Counted from the stretch's first letter, positions 11,038 to 24,371 are shown. The stretch: DNA of 64,000 nucleotides from Ctenopharyngodon idella (GCF_019924925.1 NC_067237.1:31639758-31703757), one strand, 5' to 3'. The notes: generated by a model from the letters alone, not told the origin. Numbers and translations are program-made.

Positions 11038-12523
11038 TGTAGTGAATCTGTACAGGTATTTAATTAATTTATGGGTGAAATATATGAATATAATAAATCA
11101 TAAAGCTTTATGATTAATTATAATACATATACCGACCCGAGAGGGAATTATACATATATTGTGAATTAATTACAACGAATTATAATCAATTACATATATG
11201 ATTAGTTCTGGTTTGATAATACTTTAGAGAAACTAGTTTGTCCAGCAAACCGTTAGCTCTTCATAGCCGATTATAAAAGGAAGGTTTTTCTCTGGCCACG
11301 AGAAAGACTTCCTATTCTAGCATCAATGCGTAAAGCAAGGATACTGGATCGAAACGTTAAAGTGACCTGGGTTTGTTGCATGAGCAAAAAAAAACGAACA
11401 GTTAAAACCTTTGAGAGCCAGCAAGGAAACTCAGCTTACACATCGAGCTTAAAACGCTTTGGAAAGAATGGTTCTATACTTGCATAGGTTCAGGTGCTGT
11501 GGTCGTTTCGTGTTTCTGCAGGAGTTTCGGTGCGTGCGGCTGAAGCGATTGGTCCTTTTCCGAGAAGGTGTTCTTCGGCGGGATTTTCAAACAAGGGTTT
11601 AACTTAAGAGTAAGATAACCGGAAAATAAAGAAAAAGAGTCCGTCTCCTAGACGATGAAGAGTGAAGACTTCGGGCGACGGATGGAGAGGGTTTGACAAA
11701 GAAACTTGTTGCCAAAAGATGGTCGTACCGAAGAGAGGGGGCGCGTGATGGAAGCGCGGTCGCCGAGACGTCCGGGAGAGACGGGTGTTAAATGGCGAGA
11801 GACAATCGAGAGACCAATGAGAGATGCGTGTCATTGTGTTTTAAGGACAACAGACCAGAACGCCTCCTGGGGTACATCAGCCAATGATGAGGGTGCGATT
11901 TTGGCGGGCAAACTCTTTCTTTGTCTCCATTTATGACCTAATTTGCATGGTTTATGAAGTGTCAGATCTGAGTACATTTTCTTCAAAGTACCATTAAAAT
12001 AGAAGAATGCATTTTACAGTCATGTGACATACATTTTCAATTAGAGTATAACGAAAGCTTTACAATGAGACTAAACTTGTCATAAGAGAAGCATATAAAA
12101 GAAGTTATAGTTTACAGTCAAATGTAACCGTTGGAAATGACACTAGTATCACTACAATCCTAGCTAAGCTTATACAGTGGGAATAACTATATGCAATTTG
12201 ACAATACAACGGCGGTTACATTTATATATAATTATATATCTTACACATACAGTCTTCAGTGCATGTTTGTGTGTCTGTGTGTGTGTGGTGTGTGTTGGAA
12301 TGTGATCTGGCACTTAGTCCACATGAGGGGCCCTTTGATGTCTCAAGAGCTAGGAAATGGGGTTCTCTGTTTAACCTCAGAGGGTCCATGAAAGTGCCAA
12401 AATGCTCGTCTTTGTCAGACCGGCCGGGGCCGATGTGAGATTTACAAACACAGTTCAGCAGGCTAAAAGCATTCTGATATTTCCAAAGTTGATTGACTAC
12501 GCCGGATCTATCCAGATGCTACA
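11038..12523. mobile_element. Solo LTR of a retrovirus-like or gypsy-like element
   Basis: The element starts TGTAG and ends CTACA, a perfect short inverted repeat with the canonical TG...CA termini. It is flanked by a 4-bp direct repeat CAGC (11034-11037 and 12524-12527). Removing it joins L2 codons TECLA and DIKNWM without loss, so the pre-insertion site can be read directly. At 1486 bp it is long for an LTR. In plus orientation TATAAAAG at 11272-11279 and AATAAA at 11625-11630 could be promoter and polyadenylation signals, but orientation is not settled. No second LTR, primer-binding site or gag/pol is present in the window next to it. Confidence 0.8.
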
Positions 12524-13412
12524 CAGCTAAGCATTCTGTTAATTTTGTGAATTGGTAAGTTTCGTCAGGGCGCGAAGAAATATAGAGCTGAGTATCATCA
12601 GCGTAACAGTGAAAACTAACGCCATACTTCCTAATGATATCTCCCAAGGGTAGCATGTACAGAGTGAACAGCAACGGTCCTAGTACTGAGCCTTGCGGTA
12701 CTCCATATTGAACTTGTGATCGATATGACATCTCTTTGTTTACTACTACAGACTGATAACGGTCAGATAAGTATGATTTGAACCATGACAATGCAATTCC
12801 ACTAATGCCAACATAATTTTTGAGTCTATTTAAAAGAATATTGTGATCAATAGTGTCAAATGCAGCACTAAGATCCAGTAACACTAATAGAGAGATACAA
12901 CCACGATCTGATGATAAGAGCAAATCATTAGTAACTCTAATGAGAGCAGTCTCAGTACTATGGTACAGAGATGGTACATCCTCACAGATACTATTTCTTT
13001 CTAAAAAGGAACATAGTTGTGATAGTAGTGATGATACTGCCTTTTCTAGTATTTTTGACAGAAAAGTGAGATTTGAGATCGGCCTGTAATTGACTAATTC
13101 TCTAGGATCAAGTTGTGTTTTTTTAATAAGAGGTTTAATAATAGCCAGCTTAAAAGTTTTCGGTACATATCCTAGTGATAAAGATGAATTGACGATATTA
13201 AGAAGAGGATCTATAACCTCTGGAAGCATTTCTTTCAATAGCTTAGTCGGTATAGGGTCTAACATACATGTTGTTGATTTTGATGATTTAACAAGTTTAG
13301 ACAATTCTTCCTCTCCTAAAGCAGTAAATGAACTGAATTTTTCCTCAGAGACACTACAGTGCACTATCTGACGCGATACTGTAATAGACGGTTGCACTAA
13401 ATAATTCACCAC
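12519..13412 (-). pseudogene. L2 LINE reverse transcriptase core (truncated)
   Basis: The 297-residue open stretch contains the reverse transcriptase blocks in order: YRPISNLTFLSKILEKA, LLDLSAAFDTIDH (motif A with catalytic Asp), GVPQGSVLGPLLF (motif B) and CYADDTQLY (motif C, catalytic YADD). This enzyme copies LINE RNA at the target site. The frame ends at TECLAV, where the solo LTR begins, with the last two codons already shared with the target duplication and LTR end. The upstream endonuclease domain is missing and a TGA lies just 5' of 13412. Its continuation is at 11033 and below. Confidence 0.92.
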
Positions 13413-13423
13413 ACAAACAAGTC

Positions 13424-14051
13424 ACACAACCTGAGTATGTTGTCATCTGCATTATTGGATACACATGAATTTGCACTAAAATATCATAGAGTTTCTTTGT
13501 AGGACCTTGGGTTTAGTGAAAAACCTTCTTTGTATCAATAACTATTTTCTCTGTAGGGCAGGGCTTTTCAAACTCTTTCTGAATCAAAGGCCCCTTTCAT
13601 AACCCCAAACTACTTAACCTACAATCCCAAAGTGACATCTTACAACCAGAGAAGTGATTGTTACCATGGAAACTGATATCATGGCAGTGACTTCCCCTTT
13701 TGTGGAACTTCTGGCATGACGCTGAAAAATGTATGAAAGGTCATCATTGTGAGTTATTGCAGAAATGACTCATTGGCCCAATCCGAATGGATGGGGGGCA
13801 AATTCAGTCATACATGACACAACTTGACAGACGGCTGCAGTCTAACGGCTGATCTCTGCTCTCATTTCCACACATTGTTTTGTGAAAACAACATATTGTG
13901 AATAAGAGCAACACTCTGTTTAACATTCTTGCTAATTAAAACAAAATAAAATGATAGCAATCTCTTACATTGTCAAAGGAAGTCAGTCATTCATATTTTT
14001 TACGCATTTTCTGTCATAGGAATATGAAATGCACGCAAAATTACTGTGTAA
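13424..14051. other. Intergenic sequence, no gene seen
   Basis: It contains a GCTTTTCAAACTCTTTC-type sequence near 13565 that resembles a common fish repeat start, but I cannot bound an element. Confidence 0.4.
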
Positions 14052-14703
14052 TTAAAAGGTTACTTCACCCAGAAATGAAAATAATGTCATTTATTACTCA
14101 CCCTCATGTCGTTCTACACCCGTAAGACCTTCGTTCATCTTCGGAACACAAATTAAGATATTGTTGATGAAATCCGATGGCTCAGTGAGGCCTCTATTGA
14201 GAGCAAAGCCACTGAAACTCTCAAGATCCATAAAGGTACTAAAAACATATTTGAAACAGTTAATGTGAGTTCAGTGGTTCTATCTTAATATTATAAAGCG
14301 ACGAGAATACTTTTTGTGTGCCAAAAAAAAACCAAAATAACGACTTTTCAACAATATCTAGTGATGGGCCGATTTCAAAACACTGCTCCAGAGCTTTACG
14401 AATTGAATCATTGAATCAGCAGTTTAGCCATTTGATAGGAGATCCGAATCACTAATTCGAAACAAAAGATTCATAAAGCTCAGAAGCTTCATGAAGCAGT
14501 GTTTTGAAATCGGCCATCACTAGATATTGTTGGCCTCACTGGCCTCACGCTCAATCAATAGAGGCCTCACTGAGCCATCGGATTTCATCAACAATATCTT
14601 AATTTGTGTTCCGAAGATGAACAAATGTCTTACGGCTGTAGAACGACATGAGGGTGAGTACTTAATGACAGTATTTCCATTTTTGGGTGAAATAACCCAT
14701 TAA
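14052..14703. mobile_element. TTAA foldback element, family A, copy 1
   Basis: Long inverted arms run from TTAA 14052-14055 (TTCACCCAGAAATGAAAAT) to TTAA 14700-14703, with near-identical arms containing ACACCCGTAAGACCTTCG, and GAACACAAATTAAGATATT further in. The centre has its own inverted repeat built on TTTCAAAACACTGCTCC. It has no coding capacity. The TTAA target suggests piggyBac- or Kolobok-type mobilisation (inference). Confidence 0.85.
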
Positions 14704-15119
14704 GGGTATGTTTACATGACAACAATGTACTAAAAGAGGAAAACTTTTTCCTTTGTATTTTACGTGCACAAACGTCAACGTTGTCAAAACAATTCCTGTT
14801 CACACGGATCCATGAAAATGGCTGTATTATGTATGTCAGGCCATTAGATGGCGATGTCACTTTGTAAAGAAACACTATGCGCGTATAGACTGAACACGTA
14901 ACACGCATGTGCATGACGTCACCGTTTTCACAATTTCGTGTTTTTGTAGTTTACACAGAGATGATAGCAGTCTCGTTTTCAAAAACTTGCACTTTGAAAC
15001 TCATTTTCAAATGTTCACGTTTTCAGGCCCCCAAAACGCTGTTGTCGTGTAAATGAATGGCCAAAAGCATAAAAATCTTCAGTTTTTTAGTTGAAAACAG
15101 TGTCATGTAAACAGACCCT
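14703..15119. mobile_element. hAT-like MITE
   Basis: AGGGTATGTTTACATGACA at the left and TGTCATGTAAACAGACCCT at the right form 19-bp inverted repeats with one mismatch. It abuts the foldback's terminal TTAA directly. No ORF is supported. The hAT assignment rests only on the AGGGT ends and size. Confidence 0.65.
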
Positions 15120-16384
15120 AAAATTTCAAATACTTTGTGTATCTCATGTGCACAAAAAAATCACATTGAATCATTAATTAAATATACAACCCTTTATCAT
15201 ATTCTGATCTTATCTAGTTAAACAAATAAAACTCAAGAGTTCTCATATTGAAAAGAATGACCTAAAATCCAAATTGCCAATAAATTAATGAATTAATTCA
15301 ATTTAAAAACTATTTTCACATTATGAGTAAAAACATATATTGCTCTCAGTAAGAGCCAAGTTCAGTTTGACTGTTGCATCTGCAATAACAGATCTTTCCT
15401 GAAAGTGCTTCAAAACCAGAGAGCTCTGGAAACACTCGACTGTAAGTGCACAACATCCATTTACAGAATTCTGTTGTTTCTACACTTCACATGGATGAAG
15501 TCCACAGTGAAAATGGAGGAGAATGTTTTAGAGCTTGAAAGCAGAACACACAGAAGCCATTTCAACCAATAACTATTCAGCTGCTTGTTTGCATAGTGTT
15601 TTTCTGCTTCAATGGTGTATAAAACCCTCACTGAGAATATAACAATGTACATTGTACATTGGTTACACTCAGTGTAGTGGTACTCAAACCCTCCTGATCT
15701 TAGTTTTGGGAGAGGAAAAAAAAAAAAAAAATAGCTTTGACGTCACTGTAGTGGCAGCTGGAGAAGCCTTATATTCACAAAAGAGAACCCACTTACACAC
15801 TATAAGTCTTTTGAGATCAGCCTGTGGGAAAGAAAAGGCACAAATAAGGATATTTCTTTAATATCTTTACAGTCCTATACATCAGTGAGATTAAATGTTC
15901 CTTCAAAATCACCTGCTCCTCGGATGTTTTGAGAAAGACCCCTTTAAACAAAGCATAAATTATATCTCCATTATGTCTCCTGTGATTTGAGAGGACAGGT
16001 GAAATATGAGTGTTTCTGTGTTAATTAACCTGCAGGTTCTTATCAGATTTTCAGAGCAGAACTGTTTGCACTTATGAATCAACCAAACACAGAAGTTAAC
16101 AGCAATAATATCTGACAGGCTTAGGCTGAACCAGAGCTGATTACACAGTTATAATTTAACAGGGGGAAAAAAAAAAAACCCAATATTTAAATGAAGCAGT
16201 TTTTTTTAGCAGCTACTTAATATTACAAATTTCAGGATTTATGATCCAACAAACAAACACACACACGCACACAAAAATGCACGTCCCCCTCTAGCTGAAT
16301 CTGACATATCCTGTCAAGACTGTCTGTCATATTTTACCCCAAAATAATAATAATAATAAAATCATAATGAAAATGTAAGCAACC

Positions 16385-16419
<35 letters not shown>

Positions 16420-16725
16420 TTTTGCTATTCTAAATTATTAAAGTTAATATATACTGTGTGTGTATATATATATATATATATACTGCACAATGGCAGTATT
16501 TACTAAAATTATTGCGGTATTTACAAAAATTATTGGGGGGGAAAAACTTATATTATACTTATACACAGTATATTACATTATTTCAGTACATTGAGAAATT
16601 AAGAATCATCCCAGAAAATAAGAATTACAAAAAAAAAAAAAAAAAAGATAGAAATAGGAAGAAAAAAAGAAAATTAGAAAATTAAAAAATTAACAAAAAA
16701 TTGTCAATTTTAGGTTGAAATATGA
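15120..16725. other. Intergenic AT-rich sequence with microsatellites
   Basis: No supported gene. An ATT run lies at 16391-16420, a TA run at 16465-16482 and A-rich runs near 15717-15731 and 16629-16680. ORFs here are low complexity. Confidence 0.5.
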
Positions 16726-16727
16726 CC

Positions 16728-17075
16728 TGCATGGGGCCATATGAGTCAAATTTTAGTCTTCTTAAGTGTGTCAAAATTCTAAGACTGACGAAATTGTAGT
16801 CTTCTTCCTAAATTTAAGAATAAGTGTGATTCATAAAGGTTCCTGTGCGTTAAGACTAGGTCTCAGTTCCTAAATGATTTAAGAGTGCTGGAGAGGTATC
16901 CTAACCTAGTTAGGAGTAACAAAATGGCAACCGATAGGAGATGACCACACACTTTCCGAAAAACATATAATGTATTGGAGTTATATGATGACAGGGAGTT
17001 GATAAAACGATACAAGCTTGTAGGTCAAGATATTCTTTTTGAGGAGACATATATCAATGGAAAAGAATTCCACAT
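16728..17075 (+). mobile_element. PIF-Harbinger fragment with transposase N-terminal scrap
   Basis: GGGGCCATATGAGTCAAAT starts a terminal-like stretch rich in AGTCTT/AAGACT. At 16950-17050 the plus strand reads TFRKTYNVLELYDD, followed by ELIKRYKL and LVGQDILFEE, resembling the start of Harbinger transposases (NVLEEYND...ELIRRYRL). A stop codon precedes it, and the rest of the gene is missing, with a foldback element inserted shortly downstream. Confidence 0.6.
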
Positions 17076-17301
17076 CATCACTACTTATTCAGGATAATTT
17101 TGCACAATGCAAAGCAATTATTTAAAATAAATGTAAATATTAAATGTTTCAGTGTCTTAATTAAATAATTTTCTAACAGTTACATTAAACAATTGCTGTT
17201 GTGCTGCAGTGACTATCCTTCCTGGCTCATTATTGGCTGATTCAGAGGTTGAGGGTGGCCATTTTTGGGTTGACATCATTGTATTCCTTAGTTTGCAACA
17301 C

Positions 17302-18135
17302 TTAAAGTATTAGTTCACTTTGAAATGAAAATTACTCCAAGCTTTATTCACCCTCAAGCCATCCTAGGTGTATATGACTTTCTTCTTTCTCATGAGCATA
17401 ATCGGAGAAATATTAATAAATATCCTGACGCATCCGAGCTTTATAATGGCAGTAAGCGGGACCAGCGAGTATGAGCTGAAGAAAGTGCCTCCAACCACAT
17501 CCATCCATCATAAACGTGTACACCACACAGCTCCAGGGGGGATAATAAAGTCCTTCTGAATCCATATTTAAATCCATATTTAACAAGTTATGAAGTAAAA
17601 TATCTAGCTTCTGCCAGACCGCCTTCCGTATTTAACTTCTGCCTTCCGTATTTCTTCAAATTCAAGGAAGAAAGCGCAACGCCTCTTGCAGTTCAAAAAG
17701 CTTACGTTACGTCGCCTTCCCTATTCAACTTACGGAAAAAGCTTAACTGACGCGATGCCAGTTCCGTTTTTTCCGTAACCTGAATACGGAAGGCGGTCTG
17801 GAGGAAGCTAGATATTTTACATCATAACTTGTTAAATATGGTTATTTTTTTTTTTTTACACAAACGCATCGCTTCGCTTCAGAAGGCCTTTATTAACCCC
17901 CCGGAGCAGTGTGGAGTACACGTTTATGGTGAATGGATGTGGATGGAAGCACTGTCTTCTGCTCATATTCGTTGGTCCCATTCACTGCCATTATAAAGCT
18001 CGAATGTGTCAGGATATTTATTAATATATCTCCGATTGTGTTCATCAGAAAGAAGAAAGTCATATACACCTAGGATGGCTTGAGGGCGAGTAAAGCTTTG
18101 TGTAATTTTCATTTGAAAGTGAACTAATCCTTTAA
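17302..18135. mobile_element. TTAA foldback element, family B, copy 1
   Basis: Arms of about 380 bp start AAGTATTAGTTCACTTTGAA after TTAA 17302-17305 and end TTTGAAAGTGAACTAATCC before TTAA 18132-18135. Both arms contain CATCCTAGGTGTATATGACT and GCTAGATATTTTAC-type blocks. There is no protein. A second copy carrying an insertion lies at 62029-63717. Confidence 0.85.
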
Positions 18136-20332
18136 GCACCACCTCCGTTAGAACCTAAGAGTCTCTCAAACAAGTCTCTTAAACAAGTCCTAATTTTTTT
18201 TTTACTAAAAATTTGTTGACACTTCAAAGCTTAAGCCTATTCATAAGAGCATTTTACCATCAAGAAAAGCATCCATCCAGCAACATAAACTGCCATTGTA
18301 AGTTGTTTCTGAAGAACACCTTATGAATGTGCACAAAAACACATACATACAAAACGCACAAGCACACAACACTTCCTCTTGTGCATCCGCTGTATGTTAA
18401 TAGTCTAGAGGAAGTCAACAGTGCCAGATTGAGGAGTAAATGTCAGCATCGCAGTTATTAATGATGTGGCTATGTGCAGCTGTCGCACACAAATGTAAAC
18501 AAACAATGCTCTGATTTGCATTAAGCAGGTATGAAAGGGTTTGCTGGAAGAAAAAAAAAGGTAAAAAGGTAAATGCCTCATTGATTGATGTGGGTTTCAT
18601 CATCACCCAGTGACAGATTATGCAAGTAACCTTGCTTATGCAAAACTTCCACTATTAACCCACTCACGAACACAGACTAAACGTAGAATAAACCTCGCAA
18701 CTCTGGCTCAATGTTTTAAACTTATATGCACAAATGCAAGTATTTCCCATTCCCCCCTCCCACCATAAGCACTTACATCACAAGAAAGTACATACACACA
18801 AAGTCACGATCAAGTGCTTGCATAGATATTTCTATCGAGCGGTGGCAGGCGCTGCCAGCTTGGATCGATACACTCAGCTGTGTCTGTACCATTCTGAGGT
18901 GCATTCTAATAGCTCCGAGAGCCAAAGGAAGTTAACTGCCTGCTACAATACAGTACACAACAACCTCTTTCCAGCATTCACACAAACCTCTCTGATGCAT
19001 TAAGAACACCTGGTAATGTGATCAGAACATTTCCAGGAATATTCACGTCCACATATCTATGTATCTATCTATCAATCGATTGACTGACTGACCAACCTAT
19101 CAGCCTATCTATTTATCCGTCCATCCATCCATCCAAGCTGTACTGACATTGAAAAATTTACATTGGCAAAGCGTCAGTACCATCATAGGCTGCCCTGTAA
19201 CAACAGCAGAATCCAGAAAAGTATGTGTGAATGCTTTTACACTGCTACCGCCGCAGATACAAGCAGATGACACCCCCCCACCCCACTTCTCTCCATTTAT
19301 CTATCTGCTCTCATTCTTTGTCCTACATGAACGAGCTGCAAAGAGAACCACGAGACAAAAGAAGAAAAAGAAAACTGCTGTCTGCTCACACCTAAATATC
19401 AGCCAGAACACAATGCTGTCTAACACAATACTTGGAATTGCAACGAAATTCAGGGAGAGACTTTTTTCACAAGCAGGGTATTCAGTTCTCTGCCTCCCTC
19501 CTACTGTCTCTCTCCTCCTTTAAACTAAACTCACACATGCACAGATATGACATGTGAATGGCTGCTCACATGGGGAGGTTTGATGTCTATCAGCTCTGAC
19601 TTACCGCACCTCTGCACAGAAAAAAAAAAAAATGGGTAATTGAATACATTGACATTAAACAAACACAGTTTTCATATACAGTAAATGACATGAATTTCTG
19701 TAATTAACTTTGCACTTAAGTAATGTGCATTATTAATACTGTGTATAATGGGATTTGAAACATTTCAGCCCTCAGTTCATAACATATATAATATAAATGC
19801 TGTTTGGTAATGGGAAATGCAAGACTTCGCATAAGGAATTTTAGCAGATGCAAATCAAACTTTGAAACAGTACAATTCTAAGGATAGGGATAGAACTGGA
19901 GCTAATTTCTATTCCCTTTGCATGCAAATTGATTTCAGCACCTTGGACAGCAACCTTCAGCACCGCCACGAGTCATTAGACATTCTCTATTCCCTTAGGC
20001 TTTAAAGCCAGCTTCACTATTCTGACAACATCTCTCAAAATGCTAGCAAATACTACAGTAATGAAAGGCATCCATGTAAGATAGATATACAGTGATCCCA
20101 GAAAGGACACTTAAGCCTCACTTAAAATGTCCGAATGCCATTGTATTAGATAACTGAATATCAAAGCAAATTACTTTTATTTTAACGCCAGAAAGCATAC
20201 ACACACTTTAAGTAAAGTAAAATAGGAAAATTAATCACAAAACAAGTTAGGTTTTAAATTATGAAACAACAGATACTTTTGACAATGGATACAAAATGTG
20301 ACTACACCTGTGGTTACATGAACTGTATGAAC
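18136..20332. other. Intergenic sequence, no supported gene
   Basis: It contains a CTAT/CCAT microsatellite at 19048-19136. A 124-residue plus frame (19149-19523) and a 63-residue minus frame (18606-18415) have no recognisable domains. The sequence is otherwise not visibly repetitive. Confidence 0.4.
19048..19136. repeat. Mixed CTAT/GACT/CCAT microsatellite
   Basis: Successive runs of CTAT, GACT, TATC and CCAT units lie side by side. Confidence 0.85.
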
Positions 20333-21139
20333 TTAAAGGATTAGTTCACCCAAAAATGAAATTTCTGTCATTAATTACTCACCTTCGCGTCGTTCCACAC
20401 CCGTAAGACCTTTGTTCATCTTCGGAACACAAATTAGGATATTTTTTTATGAAATCTGAGAGGTATATGACTCGTCCATAGACAGCAATTTGACTGACAC
20501 TTTCAAGGTCCAGAAAGGTACTAAAGACATCGTTAAAACAGTCGACGTGACTGCAGTGGTTCAACCTTAATTTTATGAAGCGACGAGAATACTTTTTGTT
20601 TAACAAAAATAATGACTTTATTCAACAATCTCTTCCCTTTCATTATCCTTACATATCCTTATTGCCGCAGTAAGTACAGTGAAAGCTTCCGTGTTTACGT
20701 CCGAATGCCATCTCAGTATTGGCCAAAGCTGATCACGTGAGCAGCACGACGCATGCGTGTGATGCTGACGCAGGAGCCGGCCAATAATGAGTCGCTGTTC
20801 TGGCGTAGAACCTGAAAGCGCTGGATGCAAACAATGTATGAGAATGACACAGAAGAGAAGATATTGTTGAAGTCGTTATTTTTGCGCGCAAAAATTTTTT
20901 AGCTCATCGCTTCATAAAAACAACTGCAGTCACGTCGGCTTGTTTTCTCTTTCGTATCTTTCTTGCCAAGTGTCAGTTAAATTGCTGTCTATGGACGAGT
21001 CATATACCTCTCAGATTTCATCAAAAATATCTTAATTTGTGTTCATTTGTGTTCCGAAGATGAACTTACGGGTGTGGAACGACATGAGGGTAAGTAATTA
21101 ATGACAGAATTTTCATTTTTGGGTGAACTAACCCTTTAA
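20333..21139. mobile_element. TTAA foldback element, family A, copy 2
   Basis: It has family A arms (GATTAGTTCACCCAAAAATG to GGTGAACTAACCC) between TTAA 20333-20336 and TTAA 21136-21139. The centre differs from copy 1: it holds CTCAGTATTGGCC and ACGACGCATGCGTGTGATG, as in the half copy at 59.9 kb. There is no coding capacity. Confidence 0.85.
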
Positions 21140-23640
21140 GGTGAACTAACTTCAAATCTCCACTAAAAATCATCAAAACACTAGCTTATTAAAAGACATT
21201 GAGCAATTATGGAGTTATGACGAAAAGTAAAATTGGTGAAGGATAAGCCCAGACACAACTTGCTTTAATGTTTTGTATCTCATGCAGTGGCATTTAGACT
21301 ATTTTAATGTCTGTGGCTTAAGTGTCCAAAAACTTTCTGGAGCCAGTGTAGAAATATGTCATACACAGTAATACTAATGGTTGCATTATTGGTTGCATTA
21401 TTGATTGCATATTGATCTTCATTCAACTGCACTCCAACAAATATATTTTCAATTTTGGGTACATTCCAGAAGATCTGAGACTATCTGATTCTACATGCTT
21501 GGCCTGTTTAAATTCAACTCTTTATTCCTCCCCCGTTTCCTTTTTAATTTTCCCCCTCAATCCACCTCCTTGGGTTTTGATAATTTTTAGCTAATTAAGC
21601 CCTTTGAAAAGCCCAAGAACAGACCATCAAGAGGAGGAAGAAAGTAAGTGAAATTTAGACTCAGTGCTCCATCTCCCAGAATGAATCACAACAAACCCCC
21701 ACAGCAAAGACCACTGCAACAAACAAGCAAGCGAAAGACGGAAGAGAAGGCAGCCATGTCGATGGCTCGTCAGTATCAAGCCACAAACAAAACAATGACA
21801 TTGATGTAGGAAATCGCTCGATATTACAAATGAGCTACGATATGTTGACATAAGTATAGATTACATAAACCCTAACCAACCAAATGATAATTTACCAGGC
21901 ACAAATCTAACAAGCAAAGATTAACCTAAGGGGAATGTATTAAAATGCAAAGATGTGGGGGGAAAAAAAACTATAAATAAACACATATGCAAGAAGGAGA
22001 ACAGTTAAATGCAATGAAGGTCTATAACATGGCATGAAAAAAAAAATCTATAACACTACCTTATTCAGCAAAAGACAGCAAGGACAAATTAGCAAACAGC
22101 AAATTTGATCTGGGTAGTACATGTAACTACGGTCATAACATGGTCCGGACTCCCCTGGAGTCTCTAAAATGGTGTGTTTTGTTCTTTTGAGATAATAGCG
22201 TTAATTTGTTTTAGAGTTGTATATTATATCATAAAGGAAGGCAATTAAAAAAATACAATAACAATTAATTGTAGCAAAGACAAGAATGACTGTTCTAATT
22301 TCACCCAGGTCAACTCTTAGGAACATCATTCATTCAAAAAAGAGCTGTGTTGACACCACCATCATACATCATTAGCTTCCCTACCCTTTAGCAAAAAATA
22401 AAGATCATTACATTGAAATATAGAGACAAGGACAACCTAGATGTAATCCACAGCAAGGTGACATTGTCCCTACCATTACTGTCCCCTGAGCAGTTCTTCA
22501 TCACAGTGAAGAATCCAGACAGCAGCTGAACACATCTTTAGTGAACACCAAACAATCTATAAACGACACATTCACTTACAACAGTAACACCTCACATTCA
22601 GAAGAATGATTCACAGTCCCTAAAAGAATACACGGAAGAAACAAACCCAGTAAAAACACTGAAAAACAGCATTTGTATGCACTTTAGGGCACCACACTAA
22701 CAATCATTTATGAAAATTTCTGACAAAAATGTAACATTATTGATGTGAAACAGATTTCCACAAAAGGGAGTGCTGTTAAATATGGACCAAGCAAAATTTA
22801 TTGAAATATTGACAAAACAGTCTGGATAAATGATGAATGTAGGGACAAAATATAAATAAAATTCTTGGTGGGTATTGAACAAAGGAAACAGAAGCTACAC
22901 TAGTCAACTGAATGATAAGAACAAATAAAGAAATACTGTTCTGCATCCTTGACAGCCTCAGGAAACATAATTATACTTAAAATTAGATGAACTGTCTTTC
23001 AATGTTCGTATTAAATGGTTATGGATAGAACTTCAAGGTAACTGGCACTGGCAAACAGACATAAAATATTTGGTTTAAAAAATAGCCACTTTGTTGTCAA
23101 AGGGGAGTAGAAAATCAGTTTTTATCTTTCTAGTTTGTAATTATGTCACTTGAGTGATGCATCAACAGAAAATATAAAATACCCCCAACACACACAAGCA
23201 GAATTTATAATCAAATGTCATATGTTTCACGAAGCTGTATATCATACCTGAAAAAATAAGTGCCGTTCCTCAAATAATCAAACATCAGTTTTGTCCATCC
23301 ACAGACATGATGTGAGCGTGTCTCTCTATCTCTCTCTTGTGGACACATGTAAAAGTGGCATTGCATTAAATATTCATCTCAAATGTTGTGTAATTTAATA
23401 AGCAGTGGACAGGTATAAAAACATACCTTACAGAAAGACTCAAATCTAATCCAAGGTCTCCTTTTCTTGTCCAAACCCATCGATGACACATGCATACAGG
23501 CAGGACCATCAGACTGTCTCAACCTGACTCTTCTAGCAGCAATGAGACCTTGCTAGGTTAATGTGCATTTTATAATTTGTCATTTGAAGCGCCATACCAA
23601 TACGTCAAGTCTATTTCTCACAAACAGTATTCATTGGTAC
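21140..23640. other. Low-repeat sequence downstream of SLITRK3
   Basis: This lies 3' of SLITRK3 on the minus strand. I see no transposon ends and no convincing exon. It may contain regulatory or long 3' UTR sequence, but the sequence alone does not show this. Confidence 0.35.
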
Positions 23641-24371
23641 CCTTTTTATTTGATTTAAGACTTTGTATTTTTATTAAGAAGGCTATACCAGACGCATAAT
23701 CACTATACATTGATTTAACATTACCTTTACAATTAAATCTTTCACTGAAATTACAGAATAAATATATGCACATTTTTTAACTTTGTCAAATCTTTGTGAG
23801 AGAGAGAAAACATTAAAAGTGCTTCCTAAAAAGCTGTTAGTGATAGTATCCAGAAGCATTTTTCTTAAGAAAGTGCGTCGAACTCCATAAAATCTTGAAG
23901 TGTCATTATATATTCACAAATATTGATCCTCGGGTGCGTCCTTGAGATAGAACTCTGTCTTTTGCTGTATAGAAAATTAAATAGACCACTCAACGGGTAA
24001 TACGTCGCTGTATCTCTATAGCAGGTGAAGTTTTTGATCAATAGCCTCCATCTGCAGTCGAATGCATGCAGCAAACTGCAAATATTCTACAAACTGTGCC
24101 AGGCGCTCCGGAGGTTCAACGACAAATCTGTTCCGTACAAAAATAATGGGTGGTAACATTGCTGGCTACTCTGAAAAAAAGGCACTTCATTGAAAAATCT
24201 GAGTATGGCCTTTCCTCCAAAAGCGACTTGGGGGAAATGTGTGTGTGATAGTGTACGTGTATGTGTGTGAAATATATAATCTTGCCATGCTTCTTTTTTG
24301 ATACGTATTCTTTTTGGGTGTGGAGGGGGAGGGCTTGTGAAAGTGAGTTTACTCTTTTTTTTTCAATTCAA
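23641..24371 (-). other. Probable SLITRK3 3' UTR
   Basis: This is the sequence immediately after the stop codon. On the minus strand candidate AATAAA signals occur at about 23645-23650 and 23668-23673. The true cleavage site could lie elsewhere; other AATAAA hexamers occur further downstream, for example near 22800. Confidence 0.35.

Larger units (their letters stand above)
9510..13422 (-). mobile_element. L2-type LINE, 5' truncated, split by a solo LTR
   Basis: Reading on the minus strand, reverse transcriptase sequence (13412-12528) continues after an insertion into the post-YADD and C-terminal parts (11033-10272), then a long 3' UTR (10260-9510). The outer end is TTTATATAGCGCTTT next to short TCAAG repeats, which is the usual 3' end of abundant cyprinid L2 copies. 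The endonuclease half is absent. The insertion at 11038-12523 is described separately. Confidence 0.9.

Noticed and set aside
19149..19523. 124-residue plus-strand frame
   Set aside because: It has no recognisable domain, no splice or promoter context, and lysine/threonine-rich composition typical of chance frames.
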